Shown piece after piece: positions 50,796 through 59,453 of a stretch of DNA of 64,000 bases. The DNA is from Leptospira bandrabouensis (GTDB lineage Bacteria > Spirochaetota > Leptospiria > Leptospirales > Leptospiraceae), in NCBI RefSeq assembly GCF_004770905.1, contig NZ_RQHT01000015.1, forward strand, positions 62,001-126,000, in the 5' to 3' direction. The translations under genes were made by a program, and so were the position numbers. How positions within the stretch are numbered: the first letter of the stretch is position 1; every line of letters starts with the position of its first letter. The notes beneath the pieces are model-generated. The model saw nothing but the letters and a program-made list of their open reading frames with translations, made no database searches and was not told where the DNA came from.

Positions 50796-52082
50796 TCATA
50801 ACACTCGCAACATTGATGGATATTTCCAAATTTTCAAACAATTGAACTGGATATAAAACAATACTCTGGTATCAGAAGGTATTAAATAATACAAACAACT
50901 GGATGCTACCTGAGAAATTAATGTAGCGATAGCCGCGCCAAAAATCCCATATCCAGGGATTAATAGCCAATTTAAAATTAAATTTATTGATAATCCAAAT
51001 AAACTTTTGTATAAAGAATGTTTTTGTAGTTCTCTTATAATTAAATCATTACTACCAGCAACTCCTAAAAAAACAAAAACACCAGTCCATATATGGACTT
51101 TGAGAATTTCAGCGGACATACGAAACTGTTCTCCATAAAGTATATGTACGATACTTGTTCCAAAAAATTGGATAAAAATTGCCAAACATAACGAAAGTAA
51201 AAACAAATAACAATGTAATGTCTGCAAAATCCTAAAATATTTTACTGAATTATCAGCATAAGTTCTTATAAGCATTGGATAAAATGAAGAGGCAATTGCC
51301 ATTGGTATAAAATACCACATTTCACTGATACGGACAGCTACGCTATAAATTCCTAAATTCCTATCTCCAACTAAATTCCCGACCATAATTTGATCCATCT
51401 TCATATAAGCAATAACGGACAAATTAGCGAGCAACAAAGGAAAGGATTTACTGATCAATTCTTTGATTCTTACAATAGAATATCCAGCAATTCGAAACAA
51501 AGAATGACTAAGATTGTAATAAATAAAGATAGTTAAAGAAATAAAAATTCCTTCGAGAGCGAACATCCAAATAAATATAATTGGTTTTACCTTAAAATAT
51601 AATAAAAGTATTTTAATCACTGAAAAGAGGATTAAATAGGAATTTTCTATAATAACAATTTTCTTTACCTTTAAAACAGATTCAAAATAATATTTTGGAA
51701 TTGTAAAACTTCTCAAAAAATTGGGCATTAACAATACCAAACATATACTTAAAGATTCATTATCATTGCTACGCGCAAAATAGATAATGATTACAGCTAG
51801 AACCGAAAAGAAAATACTCGATACTAAATACATTAGAAACCCAGAAGCAAGAAGACTGTCTCGATCTGATTCGTATTTTACGAATTCACTAACAAGAATA
51901 CTTTCAGTGCCAAGAGGGATTAAAATCGAAAAAATGGATAACCAAGCAGTTACATAATTAAACTTCCCGTAATAAGCAGGACCGAAGTATCTAACAATCC
52001 ATATACCAACGAATAACGCCAGTAACATTTTGAATATTCGATCGCCGAACATCCAAAGGAAATTATATACGATGACCTTCAT
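50796..52082 (-). CDS. wzx: Wzx-type O-antigen flippase
   Basis: The 428-residue protein has about twelve membrane helices of the MOP/Wzx superfamily. The N-terminus MKVIVYNFLWMFGDRIFKMLLALFV-type segment, followed by ARYFGP-like VRYFGPAYYGKFNYV, is characteristic. AYMKMDQIMVGNLVGDRNLGIYSVAVRISE is the conserved mid-protein part. It moves undecaprenyl-linked O-units to the periplasmic face. It is next to the wzy-like gene (19-base gap), the expected pairing. Confidence 0.9.
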   Translation of the reverse strand: MKVIVYNFLWMFGDRIFKMLLALFVGIWIVRYFGPAYYGKFNYVTAWLSIFSILIPLGTESILVSEFVKYESDRDSLLASGFLMYLVSSIFFSVLAVIIIYFARSNDNESLSICLVLLMPNFLRSFTIPKYYFESVLKVKKIVIIENSYLILFSVIKILLLYFKVKPIIFIWMFALEGIFISLTIFIYYNLSHSLFRIAGYSIVRIKELISKSFPLLLANLSVIAYMKMDQIMVGNLVGDRNLGIYSVAVRISEMWYFIPMAIASSFYPMLIRTYADNSVKYFRILQTLHCYLFLLSLCLAIFIQFFGTSIVHILYGEQFRMSAEILKVHIWTGVFVFLGVAGSNDLIIRELQKHSLYKSLFGLSINLILNWLLIPGYGIFGAAIATLISQVASSCLYYLIPSDTRVLFYIQFNCLKIWKYPSMLRVL

Positions 52083-52101
52083 AAACTGCCCTATACTCTC
52101 T

Positions 52102-53412
52102 TCACTTTTTCCTAAAAATGAAAATTTCAGGTATCTTATAGACCGAAAATGCTATCAGGATTCCAGGCAGAATTTCGCCGGTAGTAAAAGGCTTAAATAT
52201 TCCATAAATTAATATATAATACAAACCGATTAAAAGTGTAGAATAAATAGGATTAAATTCTTTTAGAGAAGAAGAAAATTTAGAATAAAGAAACCCAAAC
52301 AAAAGGCCATATACACCTACAAAAAAAGGCCCTCCGTCCCGAAACATAACAAAAAAATTTGATCCAAAGGCGTTATAATACAGATCTCCCAAAATTTCAT
52401 TATGCCCGACTAGTCGATCTGCATTTAAATAACTTCCGATTTCACCAGAAATACTTTGAATTGAAAAACCTAAAAATGAGTTTAATAAAAAAATAGGTAA
52501 TTCAAATAATCCAGAAAAAAAGGATAATCCAAAAGTATAATCGTAGATTAGCGAGTTGGGATTATGTAACTCCATATCAAACAGAGCGAATGAATTTGTA
52601 TGATAACCTAACAGAAAATATCCAAAAATATATTCCAAACTTTTTCCCTTTCTTATTTGAATCATTAAAAATACCAAAATCAAAATCAAAACACAAGAAA
52701 AGAGACCAACATAAATCTTTCTTTTATTCGGAATTTGATCTTTCAATAAATATAATCCATACATTGTTACAAGAGAAATAATTGCATAATGAATCCCAAA
52801 CCTACCTATCGTAGTAAGACTATCTACAACGAACAGTGCTATCGCCCACATAAGAATATTCAATTTCCCTGTTCTAATAAACCTAGCAAAACCGATAAGT
52901 AAACTTGCCCATAAAATGGGGTGCATCACTAACCAATAAAAGTTTGTTACCGAAATGGAGCGGTAAAATAAATCAGAGGTTCCTGTATTCAATCCAAAAA
53001 CTTCGGCTCTCATTTGAGCAATTGAATATCTAGTTATAAGTAAATAGATTGTACGGAGTAAAAACGAAACCATTACAGGGACTACAAAGTATTTTAGTAA
53101 TTGTGAATATTTCTGTTCAATGACCTCTATTGAACCGGCGTTCTCAAGTTTGTTAGTAGTATTATTTCTCTCGCTTGTATAATCCAGGTAAACACCTAAT
53201 AGAACTGATAAGTAAAATAGGAAATAAACAAATTGCGTAGACTGTTTTGGAGAATTGATCCCACTAATTGAAAAAGATGATAATAAATTCCAAAAGAAAA
53301 ACCAAGATATTGCAAATATTAACAACAATCCACGCTTTCCAAGCCTTTCACGTAAAAAGTAAACGATAAAAAACCAAACGAACACTATTTGAATCGATAG
53401 ACTTGTAATCAT
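52102..53412 (-). CDS. wzy: Wzy-type O-antigen polymerase (putative)
   Basis: The 436-residue protein has about eleven membrane segments and one large periplasmic loop (about residues 260-350) with YHTNSFALFDMELHNPNSLIYDYTFGLSF. GSNFFVMFRDGGPFFVGVYGLLFGF near the C-terminus fits the oligosaccharide repeat unit polymerase family (OPRT/Wzy). It would join O-units in the periplasm. The assignment rests on topology, this C-terminal pattern and its place beside wzx; wzy sequences are poorly conserved. Confidence 0.75.
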   Translation of the reverse strand: MITSLSIQIVFVWFFIVYFLRERLGKRGLLLIFAISWFFFWNLLSSFSISGINSPKQSTQFVYFLFYLSVLLGVYLDYTSERNNTTNKLENAGSIEVIEQKYSQLLKYFVVPVMVSFLLRTIYLLITRYSIAQMRAEVFGLNTGTSDLFYRSISVTNFYWLVMHPILWASLLIGFARFIRTGKLNILMWAIALFVVDSLTTIGRFGIHYAIISLVTMYGLYLLKDQIPNKRKIYVGLFSCVLILILVFLMIQIRKGKSLEYIFGYFLLGYHTNSFALFDMELHNPNSLIYDYTFGLSFFSGLFELPIFLLNSFLGFSIQSISGEIGSYLNADRLVGHNEILGDLYYNAFGSNFFVMFRDGGPFFVGVYGLLFGFLYSKFSSSLKEFNPIYSTLLIGLYYILIYGIFKPFTTGEILPGILIAFSVYKIPEIFIFRKK

Positions 53413-53538
53413 AAGTTTATTAATAAAAGGTATTTATTCTCCAAGATAATCAAATTTTAATCATAAAAAATCAACAATTGCTAAATAGAATTTCATACAA
53501 CTGTCTGTATAAATTTAAATTTATATAAAATCAAAAGA

Positions 53539-53544
53539 ATTATA
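53539..53544 (-). promoter_or_regulatory. Candidate -10 element for the wzy-leftward transcript
   Basis: On the minus strand a perfect TATAAT (complement of 53539-53544) lies in the 189-base gap between the sugar transferase and wzy, about 127 bases upstream of the wzy ATG. No good -35 box accompanies it. A weak stem (6 bp, followed by a U-run) at 53583-53608 overlaps the end of the upstream gene. I see no coding sequence in this gap. Confidence 0.3.
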
Positions 53545-53601
53545 AACATACTATCTCTGTTTAGAAAACAAGATGATAGATTAAAAAAATAGATCGATAA
53601 A

Positions 53602-54873
53602 CTATCTTGCTCCAAATCCAGTAAAAACTGTTTTGATTGTCTTGAATGTAATTAACAAATCCAACCAAAAGGAGAAATTTTTAATATAATAAAAATCATA
53701 TTCCAACTTTACCTTCATCCCTTCTACTTCTGCCGCATAACCTTGTTCCACCTGTGCCCAGCCGCTTATACCAGGTCTGACAACATGTCGGTATGCAAAA
53801 AATGGAACATCCTTTTCATACCAAGTTGAAAGTTCAAATGATTCAGGCCTAGGACCAATAAAAGACATTTGTCCGATTAAAATATTAAATAATTGTGGCA
53901 ATTCATCAATTCGGTATTTTCTGATAAATTTTCCAATTTTTGTGATTCGAGGATCATCAATCGGATTCGTAAAACCGCTTCCTTTTTTATCTATGTACAT
54001 ACTTCGAAACTTTAACATTGGAAATACTTCTCCACGAAAACCCATTCGTGGTTGAATAAAAAATGCAGGTCCTTTAGACTCAAGTTTAATCAATATAGCA
54101 ATCACTAGAAATAATGGCAAAAAAATTGGAATTAAAGCTACGGCAGTAAATATATCTATCCATCGTTTTACAGTTTCATAAAACTCCGATGGCAAAAGTG
54201 ATCCAAAAACATTTTCGGAAAGGTGGTCTATCTTAACTCTACCCGTTACAAATTCCCTAATTTTTTTCTCAGAATAAACAGGGATTCTTGCTAATGTACA
54301 TTTGGCCAAAAATTTTTCCCATTCAGGCGACAACATAGGACTACTAAAGTCAGCCACGATGGCATTATATCTCTGTCCATTCAAATCTGGAGAATTCAAA
54401 ACTGAAAATAATGCCCCATGTGAACTTATCAAATCTGCACTGGAATTAGAGGGCAATATTGCATATCGGATTAATCGATACCTTCTTCCCAAGAAGAAAC
54501 CTGCGTAGCACCATAACAAAGTTACAAGGAAACCAATAACATAGATTTGAATCGAATAAGAAGTGCGTAAAAATAAAATAATACCAATAGGAAAGGCAAA
54601 ACAAATTAAAGATATTGGTAAAACATATGAAACTGATTCAGAAGCCGGTAATCTAAATAACTTACGTAAACTAAAGGTAGCTATCAGAAAAGAAAATAAA
54701 CTAGTAGCTAAGGAAGTGTATAAATTGGGATCATTTGAATTCCAAAATTTAACACCCCAAATAGGAATCGCTGAAGTCACTATCAAAACGATCCCACCGG
54801 AAATAAACTGAAACAAATAACTTAACAAAATACGCTCAAACCATCTAGAATGGCGGCGGGTGATTTCATTCAT
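53602..54873 (-). CDS. Polyprenyl glycosylphosphotransferase (initiating sugar transferase, WbaP/WcaJ family)
   Basis: The 423-residue protein has four or five N-terminal membrane helices, a cytosolic CoA-binding-like region (about 130-215), and a bacterial sugar transferase domain. That domain has KLESKGPAFFIQPRMGF, FPMLKFRSMY, KFIRKYRIDELPQLFNIL (the catalytic Asp-Glu in RIDELPQ), SFIGPRPE and VRPGISGWAQV. It places the first sugar phosphate on undecaprenyl phosphate and so starts O-unit assembly. It directly follows the WbuB-like gene with no gap. Confidence 0.92.
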   Translation of the reverse strand: MNEITRRHSRWFERILLSYLFQFISGGIVLIVTSAIPIWGVKFWNSNDPNLYTSLATSLFSFLIATFSLRKLFRLPASESVSYVLPISLICFAFPIGIILFLRTSYSIQIYVIGFLVTLLWCYAGFFLGRRYRLIRYAILPSNSSADLISSHGALFSVLNSPDLNGQRYNAIVADFSSPMLSPEWEKFLAKCTLARIPVYSEKKIREFVTGRVKIDHLSENVFGSLLPSEFYETVKRWIDIFTAVALIPIFLPLFLVIAILIKLESKGPAFFIQPRMGFRGEVFPMLKFRSMYIDKKGSGFTNPIDDPRITKIGKFIRKYRIDELPQLFNILIGQMSFIGPRPESFELSTWYEKDVPFFAYRHVVRPGISGWAQVEQGYAAEVEGMKVKLEYDFYYIKNFSFWLDLLITFKTIKTVFTGFGAR

Positions 54874-56085
54874 TTAAGGCAAAACCTTTTCCTTAGTGAA
54901 TGAATGAAGTATCTTTTCAACAGTGGTTTTAACAGAAAATGTTGTATCCAATAGTTTTTTAGCATTTTTTCCCACTGATTTACGATGATTAGTATCAAGT
55001 AAAGTTACTGCATTTTGGTACAAAGATTCATGATCTCCGGCAAGGGAAACATACCCTGCTTTTCCCTCTTCGATCACAGTTTTTAAATCATTTCCCTGAT
55101 TCACTGCCCCAAGAATCGGAATCCCGACTTGCATATATCCAAGAATTTTCCCTGGAAAGTTATGTGTTTTGTGGTCTGGATGCAAAGTAAAAAGTCCTAT
55201 ATCAATTTGAGTCAGTATTGATGTAAACACATCCTGTGAAACAGATTCTAACAATAAGCAATTAGATAAGTTCTTGTTCTTAATCGTGTCTTGGACTAAT
55301 TGAAATTCATCCCCAGCCCCAAGAAATAAAAATTGTACTTTCGGGAAAGTTAACATTCGTTCGGCAAGAATCAAAAGATTTTTCATATCCTGTGCATGAC
55401 CGATGTTTCCACCATAAAAGAAAATGATACGATCACTCAGATTGTATTTCTTTCTAATATCAATTGGAACTATGTTTTTGTTATCTTCTAAAGGAGAGGC
55501 CCAATTGTATAATAGCTGAGTATTCCGTAAGTTTGGATTGGTATCTGAAAACCATTTCAAATTGGCAGGTGATTGGATACCAATTACATCAGCAGTTGCG
55601 TATAACTTTCTTTCGTAAAAACGAAATAAATAAGCAAGGATTGAGTGTTTGCTAATGATTCCATTGTCTATGACCCATTGTGGAAAAAAATCTCGAAGAA
55701 TTAAGTAGGAAGGAGATTCCCAAATTTTCTTTAAATATTTAACTAACCCTGACCAAAAAATAGTAGGAGAATAAAATACAATCAAATCATGAGGATTTGA
55801 GTTAAACCAATGCGATAAAGCCTTTACCGCACGAAATGACAATAGGATTTCATTGATGAGTCGAATGGGTTTGGAAACGTTTTTAATTCTTCCCGACCGA
55901 AATCTAAGAATTTTAATTCCATCTAAGACATCTATTTTATAAGAATCTTTTAGGTCCGGATCTGGAGTCACCACAGTGACAACATGACCAGAATGCAAAA
56001 ACTCTAATGCAAGTTCATGCATCATTTTACCAGCTACCTTAATACTCTTCGGTAAATAGTCGTCTACTATGATGAGAACTTTCAT
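54874..56085 (-). CDS. WbuB-like GT4 glycosyltransferase (probable L-FucNAc transferase)
   Basis: The 403-residue GT-B protein matches WbuB-type enzymes: IIVDDYLPKSIKVAGKMMHELALEF, ILRDFFPQWVIDNGII, FRFYERKLYATADVIGIQSPANL, FYGGNIGHAQDMKNLL, and FPGKILGYMQVGIPILGAV. WbuB adds L-FucNAc to the lipid-linked first sugar. The neighbouring fnlC-fnlB-fnlA genes make UDP-L-FucNAc, which fits. It lies between the initiating transferase and fnlC. Confidence 0.85.
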   Translation of the reverse strand: MKVLIIVDDYLPKSIKVAGKMMHELALEFLHSGHVVTVVTPDPDLKDSYKIDVLDGIKILRFRSGRIKNVSKPIRLINEILLSFRAVKALSHWFNSNPHDLIVFYSPTIFWSGLVKYLKKIWESPSYLILRDFFPQWVIDNGIISKHSILAYLFRFYERKLYATADVIGIQSPANLKWFSDTNPNLRNTQLLYNWASPLEDNKNIVPIDIRKKYNLSDRIIFFYGGNIGHAQDMKNLLILAERMLTFPKVQFLFLGAGDEFQLVQDTIKNKNLSNCLLLESVSQDVFTSILTQIDIGLFTLHPDHKTHNFPGKILGYMQVGIPILGAVNQGNDLKTVIEEGKAGYVSLAGDHESLYQNAVTLLDTNHRKSVGKNAKKLLDTTFSVKTTVEKILHSFTKEKVLP

Positions 56086-56103
56086 TTATATAAAAATGAT
56101 TTA

Positions 56104-57234
56104 TCAGTATCGTTTCCATACGATTCTGTTCACATAATCCGTATAGCTTAATATAATACGAACAACCTTTGCAGAAACATTGGGCATGGAATAATCTCCT
56201 ACGAGTCTTGCTTGATTTAGGAAATTTTTACCTTGCGTTTCCAATAAAGCAAGTGCTTGAAGGATTCGTTCTTTGTTAAGCCCGACCATCATTACAGCAG
56301 CCTCTTCCATTCCTTCCGGTCTTTCATGGGCTTCTCGAATATTTAAAGCAGAAAATTTTAAAATAGAGGATTCCTCTGTGATAGTTCCGCTATCAGAGAG
56401 CACTACTTTCGACTCAATTTGGAGTTTGTTATAATCCATAAAACCTAATGGTTTTAATAACAAAATATTTTTATGGAATTGAATCTTATATTGATCTATT
56501 TTTTTCTGCGTCCTTGGGTGAGTTGATACCACCACAGGGAGATTATATTTATCAGCAATGGTATTAAGACTATCTACTAACGACCGAAAGTTTTGTTCGG
56601 AGTCAATATTTTCCTCTCTATGAGTGGATACCAAAAAGTATTCATTACTTTTTAGATTCAATTGTTCTAAAATTTTTGAAGATTGGATTCGATTTTTATA
56701 ATGATTTAAAACTTCAAACATGGGACTTCCAGTTTTGATGATTTGGTCTGGAGGTAATCCTTCGCGTAACAAATACTCCCGAGCAATGGAACTATAAGTT
56801 AAGTTGATATCGGATGTATGATCTACAATCCGACGGTTAATTTCCTCGGGGACTCGTAAGTCAAAACAACGGTTTCCTGCTTCCATATGAAAAATCGGAA
56901 TTTTTCGTCGTTTGGCAGGAATGACCGCTAAACAGCTATTTGTATCACCTAACACAAGAAGGGCATCAGGAATCTCTTTAGACAACAATGCGTCAAAACC
57001 AATAATGATTTTTCCTATTGTCTCGGCTCCTGTCCCCCCTGCTGCCTCTAAAAAGTAATCAGGCTTTCTGATTCCCAAATCTTGGAAAAAAATTTCGTTC
57101 AGCTCAAAATCATAGTTTTGACCAGTATGAATGATTTTATGATCACAAACTTCATCAAGTGCAATCATTACCCGCGAAAGCCGAATGATTTCTGGTCTAG
57201 TTCCAATTACAGTAAAAACTTTTAATTTTTTCAT
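56104..57234 (-). CDS. fnlC: UDP-N-acetylglucosamine 2-epimerase family, UDP-L-FucNAc synthase type
   Basis: The 376-residue WecB-fold protein has FTVIGTRPEIIRLSRVM, HTGQNYDFELNEIFF, LVLGDTNSCLAVIPAKRRKIPIFHMEAGNRCFD and STHREENIDSE, then LSDSGTITEESSIL. In the FnlA-FnlB-FnlC (CapE-CapF-CapG) pathway this enzyme performs the last C2 epimerisation to UDP-L-FucNAc. The three genes in that exact set make this role much more likely than a general WecB. It overlaps fnlB by ATGA. Confidence 0.9.
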   Translation of the reverse strand: MKKLKVFTVIGTRPEIIRLSRVMIALDEVCDHKIIHTGQNYDFELNEIFFQDLGIRKPDYFLEAAGGTGAETIGKIIIGFDALLSKEIPDALLVLGDTNSCLAVIPAKRRKIPIFHMEAGNRCFDLRVPEEINRRIVDHTSDINLTYSSIAREYLLREGLPPDQIIKTGSPMFEVLNHYKNRIQSSKILEQLNLKSNEYFLVSTHREENIDSEQNFRSLVDSLNTIADKYNLPVVVSTHPRTQKKIDQYKIQFHKNILLLKPLGFMDYNKLQIESKVVLSDSGTITEESSILKFSALNIREAHERPEGMEEAAVMMVGLNKERILQALALLETQGKNFLNQARLVGDYSMPNVSAKVVRIILSYTDYVNRIVWKRY

Positions 57235-58340
57235 TTTGTGATTTCAGCCGAAATAGTATCAGGTAACTCTCTATTAAAAACTTCGTTTGCCCAAAGCATA
57301 ACTATCAATTCATTTTCGCCAATATTTGTAATATCATGAGTCCAACCAGGAATCGTATCAACTATTGTTGGATTCTCATCAGTTACTACTAACTCATAGT
57401 ATTCCTTTGTGATTAAATGTTGAAACCGAAACTTTGCTTTACCCCTTATAATTAAAAACTTTTCAGTTTTGGTATGATGGTAATGTCTTCCCCGTGTAAC
57501 TCCAGGTAGTGCGGAAAAGAATGAAAACTGCCCAGCTTCCTTTGTTTTTAACATCTCAACAAAGGAACCTCTTGGATCTTCATATTTGGGTATGGTATAA
57601 TTGCAGGAAGTGATCGGTAAAAAACTAATGTATGTAGAATAGATTGCTCGAAGGAAACCTTGGCCTACATTTTCTATCCAAATTTTTTCCCTATTGTCTC
57701 TGAAACTTGTAATTAAATCTGCTAATTCTCCTAGCGTAATTGTGTAAACAGGTGTTACATCAATATATCCGGATGAATTCCTTCCGTCCAGAGTCTCCAA
57801 AAAACTAGCTACCAAATCATCGATATAACATAGATTTAATTCTTTTTCTCTGTCATTCACAACAATTGGCAAAGATCTTGCTATATTGTGACAGAAAGTT
57901 GCTACTACAGAGTTATAATTTGGTTTGGAAAACTTACCAAATACATTTGGTAACCTGTAAATAAAAGTGGAAGCTCCCGTTTTTTTACCATACTCAAAGA
58001 TACAATCTTCTCCTTGTTTTTTAGAAATTCCATAAGGGTTTGTTAGCAGTGCTTGGATCGAGGAAGAAAAAACTATCGGAGTTTTTTTATTTAATTTCTC
58101 TAAATGAGTAACAATCTTTTTTGTTAAATCAGTGTTTCCGATAAAAAATTCACTCTCCGATAAGGGACGATTTACACCCGCTAAATGAAAGATAAAGTCT
58201 GCATTTTCTAAAAATTGAAATAGCTCACTTTCAGTGGTATTTTTATTTTGCAAAAGCAGTTCATGATTTTTGTTTTGAGAAATATGGATTCGGAGGTTTG
58301 ATGCAACAAATCCATCTGCTCCTGTTATGAGTATTTTCAT
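57231..58340 (-). CDS. fnlB: Bifunctional epimerase/reductase with C-terminal cupin (FnlB/CapF type)
   Basis: The 369-residue protein has an N-terminal SDR domain (KILITGADGFVASNLRIHI; FHLAGVNRP; catalytic-region NPYGISKKQGED) and a C-terminal cupin (about 255-369) with the metal site GVTRGRHYHHTKTEKFLIIRG. CapF proteins carry out C3 epimerisation with the cupin and C4 reduction with the SDR part. Both domains are complete. A 63-base gap separates it from fnlA. Confidence 0.9.
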   Translation of the reverse strand: MKILITGADGFVASNLRIHISQNKNHELLLQNKNTTESELFQFLENADFIFHLAGVNRPLSESEFFIGNTDLTKKIVTHLEKLNKKTPIVFSSSIQALLTNPYGISKKQGEDCIFEYGKKTGASTFIYRLPNVFGKFSKPNYNSVVATFCHNIARSLPIVVNDREKELNLCYIDDLVASFLETLDGRNSSGYIDVTPVYTITLGELADLITSFRDNREKIWIENVGQGFLRAIYSTYISFLPITSCNYTIPKYEDPRGSFVEMLKTKEAGQFSFFSALPGVTRGRHYHHTKTEKFLIIRGKAKFRFQHLITKEYYELVVTDENPTIVDTIPGWTHDITNIGENELIVMLWANEVFNRELPDTISAEITK

Positions 58341-58403
58341 TTAAATGACTGATCCTAAGGAAATTTAGCGACTTTTCTTTTCTGAATCAAAATACAAAGA
58401 ACC

Positions 58404-59438
58404 TTAATCCCAGGTTTCCGCTTCTTTCCCATCCAAAATGTCTCGAATAAATGAAAGTTTTAATAGGAGAGCTTTCATCTCTTCCAAATTGAGTCTCTTT
58501 GTATTGTGCGAATTATAATCTTCTGTAATCGAAATTTTTCCTTCACCTTGTTCTACAAATTTATCGTAGTTCAAATCCCGTAAATCGGGCGGGATTCGGA
58601 AATAGTCTCCCCTATCTTCTGCAGAAGTAATTTCTTCCCTACTCAAAAGAGTCTCAAATAATTTTTCGCCGTGTCTAGTACCAATTGTTTTAATTGGATG
58701 ATCCTTTTTGTTAAAAAGATCTAGAATTGCTTTTGCGAGAATCTCTATCGTCGCTGCAGGAGATTTTTGAACAAATATATCACCATTATTTCCATTTTCA
58801 AATGCATATAACACAAGTTCTACTGCATCGTCCAATGTCATCATAAAACGAGTCATATTTGGATCGGTAATGGTAAAGGGTTGTTTCTTTAAGAGTTGCT
58901 CGACAAAAAGTGGAATTACTGAACCTCTGGATGCCATTACATTTCCATACCTGGTCCCACAAACAATCATACGTGATTCGTCAAAATTTCTTGTTTTAGC
59001 CACCATTACTTTTTCCATCATGGCTTTCGAAATTCCCATCGCATTGATGGGGTAAACTGCCTTATCTGTACTTAGACAAATGACTTTTTTTACACCAAGT
59101 TCGTATGCAACCTGCAAAACATTTTCTGTTCCAATCACATTGGTTTTAAATGCTTCCATAGGAAAAAATTCACAAGAGGGAACCTGCTTCAATGCTGCGG
59201 CGTGAAAAATATAATCCACTCCCGAAAAGGCACCTGTTAAAGAGGAAGCATCCCTCACGTCTCCCAAAAAGAATTTAATTTTGGGATTGTTATATTTTTT
59301 TCTAAGGTCATCTTGTTTTTTTTCATCGCGACTAAAGATTCTAATCTCTTTAATTTCTGAACTTAAAAAACGATTCAGAACTGCCTTCCCGAAAGAACCA
59401 GTTCCACCTGTAATGAGTAGTGTATTATTTTTAAACAT
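58404..59438 (-). CDS. fnlA: UDP-N-acetylglucosamine 4,6-dehydratase/5-epimerase (FnlA/CapE/WbjB type)
   Basis: The 344-residue extended SDR has LLITGGTGSFGKAVLNRFL (NADP motif TGGTGSFG at 10-17), FHAAALKQVPSCEFFPMEA, CLSTDKAVYPINAMGISKAMMEK-type sequence and YGNVMASRGSVIPLF. The catalytic Tyr of YxxxK is Met134 (MGISK, with Lys138), which is the known hallmark of this subfamily rather than damage. It is the committed step towards UDP-L-FucNAc. It lies 15 bases after the 59454 gene. Confidence 0.93.
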   Translation of the reverse strand: MFKNNTLLITGGTGSFGKAVLNRFLSSEIKEIRIFSRDEKKQDDLRKKYNNPKIKFFLGDVRDASSLTGAFSGVDYIFHAAALKQVPSCEFFPMEAFKTNVIGTENVLQVAYELGVKKVICLSTDKAVYPINAMGISKAMMEKVMVAKTRNFDESRMIVCGTRYGNVMASRGSVIPLFVEQLLKKQPFTITDPNMTRFMMTLDDAVELVLYAFENGNNGDIFVQKSPAATIEILAKAILDLFNKKDHPIKTIGTRHGEKLFETLLSREEITSAEDRGDYFRIPPDLRDLNYDKFVEQGEGKISITEDYNSHNTKRLNLEEMKALLLKLSFIRDILDGKEAETWD

Positions 59439-59453
59439 GTTTGTTATTTGTTA

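Noticed and set aside
58404..59438. Loss of the catalytic Tyr in the FnlA-type SDR (Met134)
   Set aside because: Met in place of Tyr is normal for this dehydratase/5-epimerase subfamily, so it is not a sign of inactivation.
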